Assembly (NCBI GenBank): GCA_036226585.1
Contig: CP108997.1
Coordinates: 6,262,001-6,326,000, forward strand
Length of the DNA: 64,000 bases
Source of the DNA: Streptomyces sp. NBC_00708
GTDB taxonomy: Bacteria > Actinomycetota > Actinomycetes > Streptomycetales > Streptomycetaceae
Reading direction: 5' to 3'
Shown here: positions 38,133 through 45,891 of the stretch, in pieces
Position numbering within the stretch: the first letter of the stretch is position 1
How the letters are laid out: every line of letters starts with the position of its first letter
The notes under the pieces: generated by a model
The model's input: only the letters and a program-made list of their open reading frames with translations
Databases searched by the model: none
What the model was told of the DNA's origin: nothing
Position numbers and translations under genes: made by a program

Positions 38133-38277
38133 CCCCTACCCGCCCCTTCCCGAACTGGGGCTCCGCCCCAGACCCCGCGCCTCAAACGCCGGCGAGGCTG
38201 GTTTTCAGCCCCTCCGGCGTTTGAGGAGCGGGGGTCCGGGGGCGGAGCCCCCGGTTACGGGAAGGGGCGGGTAGGGG
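38133..38277. repeat. Long imperfect hairpin repeat (145 bp)
   Basis: The outer arms are a perfect 20-bp inverted repeat (38133-38152 with 38258-38277). The inner arms, with GGGGCTCCGCCCC near 38157 and CTCAAACGCCGG at 38181-38192, pair with CCGGCGTTTGAG (38213-38224) and the GGGGGCGGAGCCCCC block to about 38253. Nearly the whole 145 bases folds into one rod. Blocks like CTCAAACGCCGGCGAGGCTG recur between genes in streptomycete genomes, so this is probably a dispersed intergenic repeat that also terminates the glycerate kinase transcript. Confidence 0.75.
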
Positions 38278-38434
38278 ACAACGCCCGCCGCAGGCGCCCC
38301 CCCCTGTGCGCCCGCACAACCCCGCCCCCCAACCCCCGTGGCACCCGCACCGCTTCCCCCCGCCCCCATGGACGCCCCCCTCCCACCCCTGCTGACCTGT
38401 GGCGACACAGACACGCGGAAGGAGGAGGACACCC
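38278..38434. other. C-rich leader before the HAAT ABC operon
   Basis: With the preceding repeat this makes a 308-bp stretch without a gene. It has several runs of five to eight C, almost no G-runs on the plus strand, and no recognisable promoter hexamers. GAAGGAGGAGG at 38418-38428 is an unusually strong ribosome-binding site for the next gene. Confidence 0.5.
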
Positions 38435-39232
38435 ATGGCAACGCTCGAGATCCGCGCACTCTCCGCCGCCTACGGCCCCGTACGTTCACTGCGCCACATC
38501 GACCTCGACGTCCCGCCCGGCACGATCACCGCCGTACTCGGCGGCAACGGCGCCGGCAAGACCACCCTGCTGCGGGCCATATCGCGGACCCTCGGCTTCC
38601 ACGGCGGGACCGCCACCGGCACGGTCCGGTTCGACGGGCGCCCCCTGGAGCGGCTGCGGCCCGACCGGATCGTGGCCGCCGGGATCGTCCAGGTACCCGA
38701 GGGCCGACAGGTGTTCGCCCGGATGACGGTGGCGGACAACCTGCGCGCGGGCGCCCTCGGTGCCCCCGGAGGCCGCAGGGCGGCGGCCGAGGCGCTGGAC
38801 CGCGTGCACGAGCTGTTCCCGGTCCTGGCGCGCCGCGCCCACCAGAGCGCCGGGCTGCTGTCCGGCGGCGAGCAGCAGATGCTGGCCATGGGGCGCGCCC
38901 TGATGGCCCGGCCCCGGCTGCTCCTCCTCGACGAACCCTCGCTCGGCCTCGCGCCCCTGATGGCGCGGCGTATCGCCGACACGGTGCGGGAGATCAACGC
39001 CTCGGGCACGTCCGTCCTGCTCGTCGAGCAGAACGCGGCGATCGCCCTGCGGCTCGCGACCACGGCGTACGTGCTGGAGGTCGGCGAGGTCACCCTGCAC
39101 GGGCCCGCCGGCGAACTGGCCGCGTCCGACGAGGTGCGCCGCCGCTACCTGGGCGTCGTCGACGAGACGGCCGCCGCCGACGCGGACCGGGCGACCACCA
39201 CCGTACGGACCCTGAGCAGGTGGTCCGCGTGA
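38435..39232 (+). CDS. livF: Branched-chain amino acid type ABC ATPase (LivF-like)
   Basis: One of two ATPases of a HAAT-family importer. It has 265 residues: Walker A GGNGAGKTT near residue 37, the LivF-type segment IVQVPEGRQVFARMTVADNLRAGAL, signature LLSGGEQQMLAMGRALM and Walker B LLLLDEPSLGLAP. It is slightly longer than E. coli LivF (237) because of a 25-residue polar tail (DETAAADADRATTT). The ATG at 38435 follows GGAGGAGG. It heads the operon livF-livG-livH-livM-livK, the reverse of the usual order in which the ATPases come last. Its stop overlaps the livG start as GTGA. Confidence 0.92.
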   Translation: MATLEIRALSAAYGPVRSLRHIDLDVPPGTITAVLGGNGAGKTTLLRAISRTLGFHGGTATGTVRFDGRPLERLRPDRIVAAGIVQVPEGRQVFARMTVADNLRAGALGAPGGRRAAAEALDRVHELFPVLARRAHQSAGLLSGGEQQMLAMGRALMARPRLLLLDEPSLGLAPLMARRIADTVREINASGTSVLLVEQNAAIALRLATTAYVLEVGEVTLHGPAGELAASDEVRRRYLGVVDETAAADADRATTTVRTLSRWSA

Positions 39233-39999
39233 CGCCCGGCACCCTCACCGTCCACGACCTCACCGTCCGCTTCGCCGGGCTCACCGCCCTCGACGGCGTC
39301 TCGTTCACCGTCGAGCCGGGCAGCGTGCACGCCGTCATCGGTCCCAACGGGGCCGGCAAGTCCACCACCCTCAATGTGCTGTCCGGGGTCTACCGGGCGG
39401 CCTCGGGCAGCGTCCGGCTCGGGGCGGACGAGCTGACCGGGCGCGCCCCGCACGAGATTGCCGCGCTCGGGGTCGCCCGCACCTTCCAGAACCTGGCGCT
39501 GCCCCCGCACGCCACCGTCGCCGACACCCTGATGCTCGGCCGCCACCGGCTCACCCGGGCCGGGTTCCTGGCCTGCGGGCTGCGACTGCCGTCCGCCGCC
39601 CGCGAGGCCCGCGTCCACCGCGAACGGGTCCGCGAGATCGCCGAGTTCATCGGGCTGGAGGCGGAGCTGGGGCGCCGCGCGAGCTCACTCCCGTACGGGC
39701 AGCAGAAGCTCGTCGAGCTGGGCCGGGCGCTGTGCATGGAGCCGCAGGTTCTCCTGCTGGACGAACCCGTCGCGGGGATGACCGCCGACGAGCGGCGGCG
39801 CACGGCGGCCGTCGTGGCCGGGGTCCGCGACGGCCTCGGCATCTCGATCGTGCTCGTCGAGCACGACATGGGCGTGGTGATGCGGCTCGCGGACGCCGTG
39901 ACCGTACTCGACTTCGGACGCAGGATCGCCGGCGGCACCCCCGCCGAGGTCCAGAACGATCCCGCCGTCGTCCAGGCATATCTGGGAGCACCGCAGTGA
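39229..39999 (+). CDS. livG: Branched-chain amino acid type ABC ATPase (LivG-like)
   Basis: Second ATPase, 256 residues from the GTG at 39229. Walker A GPNGAGKSTTLNVLSG is at about residues 37-52, followed by the LivG-type VARTFQNLALPPHATVADTLMLGRH, with signature LPYGQQKLVELGRAL and Walker B VLLLDEPVAGMTADE. LPYGQQ in place of LSGGQ is normal for LivG. It starts in the GTGA overlap with livF and its own stop overlaps the livH start the same way, so the subunits should be made in fixed ratio. It pairs with the LivF-like ATPase at the permease heterodimer. Confidence 0.92.
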   Translation: MTPGTLTVHDLTVRFAGLTALDGVSFTVEPGSVHAVIGPNGAGKSTTLNVLSGVYRAASGSVRLGADELTGRAPHEIAALGVARTFQNLALPPHATVADTLMLGRHRLTRAGFLACGLRLPSAAREARVHRERVREIAEFIGLEAELGRRASSLPYGQQKLVELGRALCMEPQVLLLDEPVAGMTADERRRTAAVVAGVRDGLGISIVLVEHDMGVVMRLADAVTVLDFGRRIAGGTPAEVQNDPAVVQAYLGAPQ

Positions 40000-40886
40000 C
40001 CACCTTCATCGAACTCCTCCTCGGCGGACTGTCCATCGGCGCGGTCTACGCCCTGATCGCGCTCGGTTTCGTCGTCATCTTCAAGGCCACCGAGGTCGTC
40101 AACTTCGCCCACGCGTCGCTCCTGTTGGCCGGCGGCTACGTCACCGCCGTGCTCCACGACGACATCGGCTTCTGGCCGGCCCTCGCCGCCGGCATCGCGG
40201 GCGCCGCAGTGGTCGGGGCAGCCGTCGAGTTCCTGGTGATACGCCGCTACCGGGGCAGCGACCACAGCGTCCTGGCCATCGTCACCATCGGCGTCGACAT
40301 CCTCCTGACCACGGAACTCACCCGGCGCATGGGCACGGAGGTGCTCTCGCTCGGCGACCCGTGGGGCGACCGGGTCCTCACCTTCGGCGGCGTCACGCTC
40401 GCCCAGACCCGCGTCGCGGCGTTCGTCGCCGCCGCCCTCCTCATCACCGTGTTCCTGCTGGCATTCCGCTTCACCTCCTGGGGCGTCTCGATGCGCGCCG
40501 CCGCCGAGAACCCGCAGACCGCGGCTCTGATGGGGATCAGGCTCGGCCGGGTCTCGCTCGCCGCCTGGGCGGTCGCCGGGGCGCTCGCCGCTGTCGCCGC
40601 GCTCTTCCTCACCGTCTTCCCCACCCCCGGCCTGGAACGGGCCACCTCGCTCGCCGCGCTCAAGGCGTTCCCGGCCGCCATCCTCGGCGGGCTCGACTCG
40701 ACGACCGGGGCCCTGGCCGGCGGACTGATCGTCGGGGTCACCGAATCGCTCGCCACCGGCTACCAGAGCGATCTGTCGTTCCTCGGCCGGGGCATCGGCG
40801 ACCTGGCCCCCTACCTGGTGATGGTGATCGTGCTGCTCATCCGCCCCGCCGGACTCCTCGGCACGAAGGAGCCCGCCCGTGTCTGA
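39996..40886 (+). CDS. livH: HAAT ABC permease (LivH-like)
   Basis: A 296-residue permease with about eight hydrophobic segments. It opens with the LivH N-terminus FIELLLGGLSIGAVYALIALGFVVIFKATEVVNFAHASLLLAGGY. The ATPase-contact loop is MRAAAENPQTAALMGIRLGRV near residue 170, and FPAAILGGLDSTTGALAGGLIVGVTESLA is the C-terminal family signature. The GTG at 39996 overlaps the livG stop. It forms a heterodimer with the LivM-like protein. Ligands of this family include leucine/isoleucine/valine, urea, amides and aromatic acids; the permease does not tell which. Confidence 0.92.
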   Translation: MTTFIELLLGGLSIGAVYALIALGFVVIFKATEVVNFAHASLLLAGGYVTAVLHDDIGFWPALAAGIAGAAVVGAAVEFLVIRRYRGSDHSVLAIVTIGVDILLTTELTRRMGTEVLSLGDPWGDRVLTFGGVTLAQTRVAAFVAAALLITVFLLAFRFTSWGVSMRAAAENPQTAALMGIRLGRVSLAAWAVAGALAAVAALFLTVFPTPGLERATSLAALKAFPAAILGGLDSTTGALAGGLIVGVTESLATGYQSDLSFLGRGIGDLAPYLVMVIVLLIRPAGLLGTKEPARV

Positions 40887-41970
40887 GACCACGACCGCGT
40901 TCGCGCCCGGCCTCACCGGCCGGCTGCGCCACCCCCGTACCTGGCTCTGGGCGGCGGGATCGGTACTGCTGCTCGCCCTGCCCTTCTACCTGGACCGCTT
41001 CTGGCTCCAGGCCGGGCTGTTCGCCATGGCCGCCGCGATCGGCGCCATCGGGCTCAACCTGCTGACCGGCGCCACCGGCCAGCTCTCCATGGGCCACGCC
41101 TTCTTCCTCGCCGTGGGCGCGTACGGATACTGCGTGCTGGCGGGGGAGAGCGGTACGGAGAACGGGCACGCCCTGTCCGGGCTCGGCCTGCCCAGCTGGC
41201 TCGCCGCCGTCCTCGCCGTCCTTCTCGCCGGGGCCGCCGGTGGGCTGTTCAGCCCCATCGCGGGGCGGCTGCGCGGTGCGTACCTCGGCATCGCCACCCT
41301 GGCGCTGATCTTCATCGGCCAGCACGTCCTGTTCAACGCGTCGTCCCTGACCGGTGGTTACAACGGACGGTCCGTGCCGCCGCTCTCGCTCTTCGGCCTC
41401 ACCTTCGACGACACGGAGCTGGTGGTGGCCGCGGTGCCGTTCCAGTCCTCCGAGAAGCTCTGGTACGCGGCCCTGCTCGCCCTGCTCCTGAGCGGCCTGT
41501 TCGCCCGGGGGGTGCTGCGCGGGCGTCCGGGCCGGGCCCTGAACGCCGTCCGGGACCACCGGATCGCGGCCGGGGTGATGGGCGTGCCGGTGGCCCGCTA
41601 CCGGGCGGGCGTCTTCGTCCTGTCCTCGATGTACGCGGGACTGGCCGGGGTGCTCCTGGCCCTGGTCTTCCAGCGGACGGTGCCCGAGTACTTCGGCATG
41701 GTCCTGTCCCTCGAATACCTCGCCATGATCGTGATCGGCGGGCTGGGCACCGTGGCGGGGGCGGTCGTCGGCGCTGCCTTCGTCTCGCTGCTGCCGCAAC
41801 TCCTCACCCACTACAGCGATTCCCTGCCCCTGGTCGCGGCCCCCGGCACGGGCGGCCTGGCACCGGGCGAGGCGTCGCGCTACCTGTACGGCGCCGCGGT
41901 GGTCGCGGCGGTCCTGTTCCTGCCCGGCGGTCTGACACGCCCGATGAAGAACTCAGGGGAGACGAAATGA
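40879..41970 (+). CDS. livM: HAAT ABC permease (LivM-like)
   Basis: A 363-residue permease with about ten hydrophobic segments. Family signatures are AIGLNLLTGATGQLSMGHAFFLAVGAYGY near residue 60, YLGIATLALIFIGQHVLFNASSLTGGYNG and the ATPase-contact stretch LNAVRDHRIAAGVMGVPVARYR. A GTG start 8 bases inside livH gives it tight coupling. There is a 40-residue insertion before the end (SDSLPLVAAPGTGGLAPGEASRY), longer than usual. Its stop overlaps the livK start as ATGA. It acts with LivH as the membrane pore of the importer. Confidence 0.92.
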   Translation: MSETTTAFAPGLTGRLRHPRTWLWAAGSVLLLALPFYLDRFWLQAGLFAMAAAIGAIGLNLLTGATGQLSMGHAFFLAVGAYGYCVLAGESGTENGHALSGLGLPSWLAAVLAVLLAGAAGGLFSPIAGRLRGAYLGIATLALIFIGQHVLFNASSLTGGYNGRSVPPLSLFGLTFDDTELVVAAVPFQSSEKLWYAALLALLLSGLFARGVLRGRPGRALNAVRDHRIAAGVMGVPVARYRAGVFVLSSMYAGLAGVLLALVFQRTVPEYFGMVLSLEYLAMIVIGGLGTVAGAVVGAAFVSLLPQLLTHYSDSLPLVAAPGTGGLAPGEASRYLYGAAVVAAVLFLPGGLTRPMKNSGETK

Positions 41971-43217
41971 AACTGCGTGTGTTCGGGGCCGTGTGCGCGG
42001 CCCTCGCCCTCACCCTCGTGGGGTGCAGCGAGAAGGCCACATCCTCCGACGCCGGGGACGAGGGCAAGGGCGGTGTGAAGACCGGCCGAGGCGTCACCGA
42101 CTCGGTGATCACCCTCGGCGCGCTCACCGACATGACCGGCGTCTACGCCTCCCTCGGCAAGAGCGTCACCCAGGCCCAGCAGCTCTGGGCGAAGCAGACC
42201 AACGCGGCCGGCGGCATCTGCGACCGCACGATCGAGCTGACCGTCCGCGACCACGGATACGACCCGCAGAAGGCGGTCGCCGGCTACACCGAGCTGGAAC
42301 CGAAGGTGCTGGGCTTCGTCCAGTTCATCGGCTCCCCGTTCGTCGCGGCGGTCGAGCAGCGCATCGACGGCAAGGACAAGGGACTCGTCCTTCCGCAGGC
42401 CTGGTCGGCGAATCTGCTCGGCAGCCCGTACGTCCGCGTCATCGGCGCCACGTACGACGTCGAGACGATCAACGCGATCGACTACCTGCTCGCCGAGAAG
42501 CGCATCGCCAAGGGCGACAGGATCGGCCATGTGTACTTCGAGGGCGACTACGGCGAGAACGCGCTCGCCGGCTCGAAGTACGCGGCGCAGCAAGCGGGTC
42601 TCACCGTCGTCGAGCAGAAGATCAAGCCCACCGACAACGACATGACCGCCCAGGTGGCCGCCCTGAAGCAGGCCGGCGTCAAGGCCGTCGTCATCAGCGC
42701 GGGCCCCCGCCAGGCCGCCTCGCTCGTCGGGGTCGCCGCCGCCACCGGCTTCGAGGTCCCGGTCATCGGCAACAACTCCGCCTACGCGCCGCAGCTGTTG
42801 AAGACACAGGCGGGCCCGGCCCTGATGAAGGACTACTACGTCGCCGCCTCCACCCTGCCGATCGGCGACCCGGGCGCCGGCCCGGCGAAACTCGCCAAGG
42901 AGTACGCCGCCGCCTATCCCGAGGACGGGCTCGACAACGGCGTCATCGCCGGGTACACAGCCGCCGACCTGTACGGGGAGGCGCTGAAGAAGGCGTGCGC
43001 GGCGAAGGACCTCACCCGTGAGGGCATCGACAAGGCGCTGCTGACCATCACCGGCTTCGGCAGCGACTTCGGGATGTCGCACGACTTCTCCGATCCGGCG
43101 GCGCCCTCCACCCGGGAGAGCGTGATCATGAAGCCGGACGACAAGACCCCGGGCGGCCTGAAGGTGGTCCGTCCGGCCGAGGCAGCGGCGGCGGCCAAGT
43201 CCTACACCGTCAAGTAG
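41967..43217 (+). CDS. livK: Branched-chain amino acid type solute-binding lipoprotein (LivK-like)
   Basis: The extracellular receptor of the operon, 416 residues. Residues 1-19 are a lipoprotein signal with lipobox LVGC (MKLRVFGAVCAALALTLVGC); the cysteine at about residue 20 anchors it to the membrane. The type I periplasmic-binding fold is marked by ITLGALTDMTGVYASLGKSVTQAQQLW and TNAAGGICDRTIELTVRDHGYDPQKAV. The canonical Gly-Ser-Thr contact region near residue 130 reads FIGSPFVAAVEQ, not a textbook leucine pocket, so the ligand may not be a branched-chain amino acid. It is the last gene, followed by a 16-bp hairpin. Confidence 0.9.
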   Translation: MKLRVFGAVCAALALTLVGCSEKATSSDAGDEGKGGVKTGRGVTDSVITLGALTDMTGVYASLGKSVTQAQQLWAKQTNAAGGICDRTIELTVRDHGYDPQKAVAGYTELEPKVLGFVQFIGSPFVAAVEQRIDGKDKGLVLPQAWSANLLGSPYVRVIGATYDVETINAIDYLLAEKRIAKGDRIGHVYFEGDYGENALAGSKYAAQQAGLTVVEQKIKPTDNDMTAQVAALKQAGVKAVVISAGPRQAASLVGVAAATGFEVPVIGNNSAYAPQLLKTQAGPALMKDYYVAASTLPIGDPGAGPAKLAKEYAAAYPEDGLDNGVIAGYTAADLYGEALKKACAAKDLTREGIDKALLTITGFGSDFGMSHDFSDPAAPSTRESVIMKPDDKTPGGLKVVRPAEAAAAAKSYTVK

Positions 43218-43238
43218 CCCCGACCGACCGGAAATCGC

Positions 43239-43275
43239 CGACGGGCGGCACGCATCACGCGTGCCGCCCGTCGGT
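43239..43275. terminator. Bidirectional terminator after livK
   Basis: A perfect 16-bp stem (43239-43254 with 43260-43275) and loop ATCAC lie between the livK stop and the stop of the convergent beta-helix enzyme gene at 43291, and would serve both. Confidence 0.85.
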
Positions 43276-43290
43276 GCTGTGGGTGCCGGA

Positions 43291-45660
43291 TCAGCTGGTG
43301 TAGGCCTCCAGTTCAGAGAGCTGGGCGGCCGGCCAGCCGGTGTTGGCGGTGAACGTCAGCCGCAGATAGCGGGCCGATGTGCCGGGCAGGGTGACGGTCG
43401 CCTGGTTGCCGCTCGACGGATTGAAGGTGTAACCCGCCGAGCCCTTGAGGGAGGTGTACGTGTTGTTGTCGGTGCTGCCCGACACGCTCAGGGTCTGGGT
43501 GCGGGTCGCCCAGGCGGAGGACGGGGGCAGCTTCAGGACCAGCCGCTTGACGGACTTCGCGGCGCCGAGGTCCACGGTGATGGTCTGCGGGAAGGCGTTG
43601 TTGGCGCTCTCCCAGTAGGTGTTCGCGTTGCCGTCGACCGCGTTGGACGCGCGGTACACGTCGGCGTGACCGGACTCGGTGACGTTACGGCCCTGGGCGA
43701 GGTTGCCCGTCTCCTCCGGCGGGTCGGTCGGGTCGGTGGGCGGGTCCGTGGGGTCGGTCGGCGGGTCGGTCGGGTCGGTGCCGCCGCCCGGCACGCCGCC
43801 GTTGGTCCACACCGGGTCCGGCCAGACGCCGGTGCAGGCCGGCGGGTCGGCGTACCAGCCGGAGTTGCCGGAGCCCCGGGTGATCTGGAAGCCGCTGCCG
43901 ACGCAGTTGTGGATCGGGTTGGACTGCGCGATGTGCGTGGCCGTGACGTTGTCGAAGGTGGCCGTGCCAGGCGCCTGGATCTGCAGCGCGTAGGTGCCGG
44001 CGCCGTCGATCTTGATGTTCTTGAAGTGCAGCCCGTTGGACGCCCCCTCGATGAGGTGGATCGCCGCGTAGGAGCTGTCCAGGACTTCGGAGTCGGTGAT
44101 GTTGATGTTGCCGTTGATCGGTTCGTTGAGCCCGCTGAACCAGATCGCGCCGACCCCGAAGTTCCAGTTGTAGTCGCTGTTCCCGGTCCGGATCAGGGTG
44201 TTGCGGGCGGCCGTGGTGGTGCCCGAGACGGCCGTTCCCTGGCCGGAGTTGACGCCGGGGTAGCGGTTGGCGATGTGCAGACCGCCGCCGTTGGTGATGG
44301 TGTCCGACATGACGTTGTCGGACAGGGTGATGTCCTTGCCGCCGTAGGTGACGATGTTGTTGGCGAGGATCGGCAGGATCACCGTGTTGAACGTGAACTT
44401 GTTCTTCACGTTGGGGACGTTCTCCGCCCACATCGCCAGCCCGTCGTCACCGGTGTTGCGGACGAAGGTGTTGGTGACCGTCGAGTTGGTGACGCCGTAG
44501 TGGAAGTTCACGCCGTCGGCGGTCTGGTCCAGGATGCGGCTGTTCTTGATGGTGAAGTTGTCCATCGGGCCGTCCATCCAGGCGCCGCACTTGGTGTGCT
44601 GCATCCAGACGTTGTCGACGGTCGAGTTGGACAGGGCCCCGCCGATGGCGTTGACCTGGTCGTTGTCCACGCGCTCCCGGATGTCACCGATGATGGCGAA
44701 GTCCTTGAGCGTCACGTTGCTGCTGCCGCCGTCCCCGGCGTACTTGCCGTAGACGCCGACGGCTTTGCTCCGGTTGGACGGGTCGCGCCCGGTCAGCACG
44801 GAGTACCAGGGCCCGGCACCGCGCAGGGTCACCTTGTCCACGATGATGTGGTCGCGGACCTGGAACGTGCCCTGCGGGATGTACACCTCCTTGCCCTGCG
44901 CCCTGCCCGCGTCGACGGCCGCCTGGATCTTGGCGGTCGAGTCGGCGGCGCCGGTCGGGTCGGCCCCGAAGTCGCTGACGACGTCCAGCGCGCCGGAGGG
45001 CTTGGCGATGGGCGCGCCCACCTGCTCGAAGTCCGCCAGGTCGATGGTGAACGACGGTGAGTCGGCGGTGGAAGTGACCTGGAGGCGGACCTTCGTGCCG
45101 ATCGGCAGGGTCGACCCGAACATGGTCCGGGCCTCGTCGTAGAAGTGGTGCGGGTTGGTGTCGCCCGGGTTGTTGTTGAACGGGTAACCGCCGTAGTACC
45201 AGCCGTACTTGGAGGTCACCGGCACAGCCTTGGGCGAGGCCCCGTTCACCCGTACATCGATCGAGGCGTCCCGGCCCGTCCCGGCGGCGTTGTCCGGCAG
45301 CGAGTACCGGAAGGACATCGCGTTGGCGGGGGCGGTGAGCGTGAACTCCACGTACTCACCGACCGCGTCCAGCGTCACGGCCTGCCGGCCCGAGGCCTCG
45401 GAGGGCAGCGTGCCGTAGAGGCGGTTCGGGCCGATCAGGGTGCCGTTGGTGGCCGCGTACTCGGCCTCCTGTTCCTTGAACGGGACGGTCGCGCCGCGGC
45501 CGGGGACCGCGAGCGGCGAGGGGGCGGGGACACCGGCCGCCTGGGCGGCCGGTGCACTGGACAGGACCACGGCGGCGGCGGTGCCGAACGCGGCGAGTGC
45601 CAGCGAGAGCGAGGCGGATACGGACCGCCTGAGCAGGGGGCGTCGGGGTGGCGAAGTCAC
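43291..45660 (-). CDS. Secreted beta-helix carbohydrate enzyme with discoidin domain (GH87-like?)
   Basis: A 789-residue exported multi-domain protein. The signal peptide spans 1-42. Residues 55-215 resemble a CBM35/6-like module (EYAATNGTLIGPNRLYG...YVEFTLTAPANAMSFRYSLPD). Residues 225-610 are a right-handed parallel beta-helix starting with the pectate-lyase-3 signature DVVSDFGADPTGAADSTAKIQ, with many N-x-(I/V) strand repeats. Then comes a PTDPTDPP linker (about 640-665). Residues 665-789 are an F5/8 type C (discoidin) domain. This order resembles alpha-1,3-glucanases and mycodextranases of GH87, but polygalacturonase-like specificity is not excluded. The start is GTG 45660. It lies downstream of the other three secreted enzymes, separated by a 231-bp gap with an inverted repeat. 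Confidence 0.75.
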   Translation of the reverse strand: MTSPPRRPLLRRSVSASLSLALAAFGTAAAVVLSSAPAAQAAGVPAPSPLAVPGRGATVPFKEQEAEYAATNGTLIGPNRLYGTLPSEASGRQAVTLDAVGEYVEFTLTAPANAMSFRYSLPDNAAGTGRDASIDVRVNGASPKAVPVTSKYGWYYGGYPFNNNPGDTNPHHFYDEARTMFGSTLPIGTKVRLQVTSTADSPSFTIDLADFEQVGAPIAKPSGALDVVSDFGADPTGAADSTAKIQAAVDAGRAQGKEVYIPQGTFQVRDHIIVDKVTLRGAGPWYSVLTGRDPSNRSKAVGVYGKYAGDGGSSNVTLKDFAIIGDIRERVDNDQVNAIGGALSNSTVDNVWMQHTKCGAWMDGPMDNFTIKNSRILDQTADGVNFHYGVTNSTVTNTFVRNTGDDGLAMWAENVPNVKNKFTFNTVILPILANNIVTYGGKDITLSDNVMSDTITNGGGLHIANRYPGVNSGQGTAVSGTTTAARNTLIRTGNSDYNWNFGVGAIWFSGLNEPINGNINITDSEVLDSSYAAIHLIEGASNGLHFKNIKIDGAGTYALQIQAPGTATFDNVTATHIAQSNPIHNCVGSGFQITRGSGNSGWYADPPACTGVWPDPVWTNGGVPGGGTDPTDPPTDPTDPPTDPTDPPEETGNLAQGRNVTESGHADVYRASNAVDGNANTYWESANNAFPQTITVDLGAAKSVKRLVLKLPPSSAWATRTQTLSVSGSTDNNTYTSLKGSAGYTFNPSSGNQATVTLPGTSARYLRLTFTANTGWPAAQLSELEAYTS

Positions 45661-45775
45661 GTCGAAGTCGTCCTTGCGGCTCGTGGGGGCTCTTCGGACG
45701 TCCCACAGGCTAGGAGTACCTCCGCAAGGAAGTCCACGACGGTGCGCAAGATTCTGCTTCCAGAACTAAAATTTG

Positions 45776-45836
45776 TGACTCAAACCTGAGAGGAATGTGT
45801 TGAGTGCGCCGGTTGGCGAGGAATCGACGCACTCAA
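45776..45836. promoter_or_regulatory. ACTCAA boxes and inverted repeat before the beta-helix enzyme gene
   Basis: TTGAGTGCG (45800-45808) and CGCACTCAA (45828-45836) form a perfect 9-bp inverted repeat with a 19-base spacer, and a third copy of ACTCAA lies at 45778-45783. The gene end at 45892 is 56 bases upstream on the minus strand, so this may be its terminator. The three repeated boxes favour an operator for the gene starting at 45660. Confidence 0.4.
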
Positions 45837-45891
45837 CGTTCGTACCGCGCAAGCGACTTGCGGGGGTGAGCCGTTGTCCCGCCCGACCCGG

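Noticed and set aside
43690..43800. Short tandem repeat encoding PTDPTDPP, considered as a CRISPR or satellite array
   Set aside because: It is an in-frame proline/threonine/aspartate linker of a secreted enzyme; units are 12-18 bases with no spacers.
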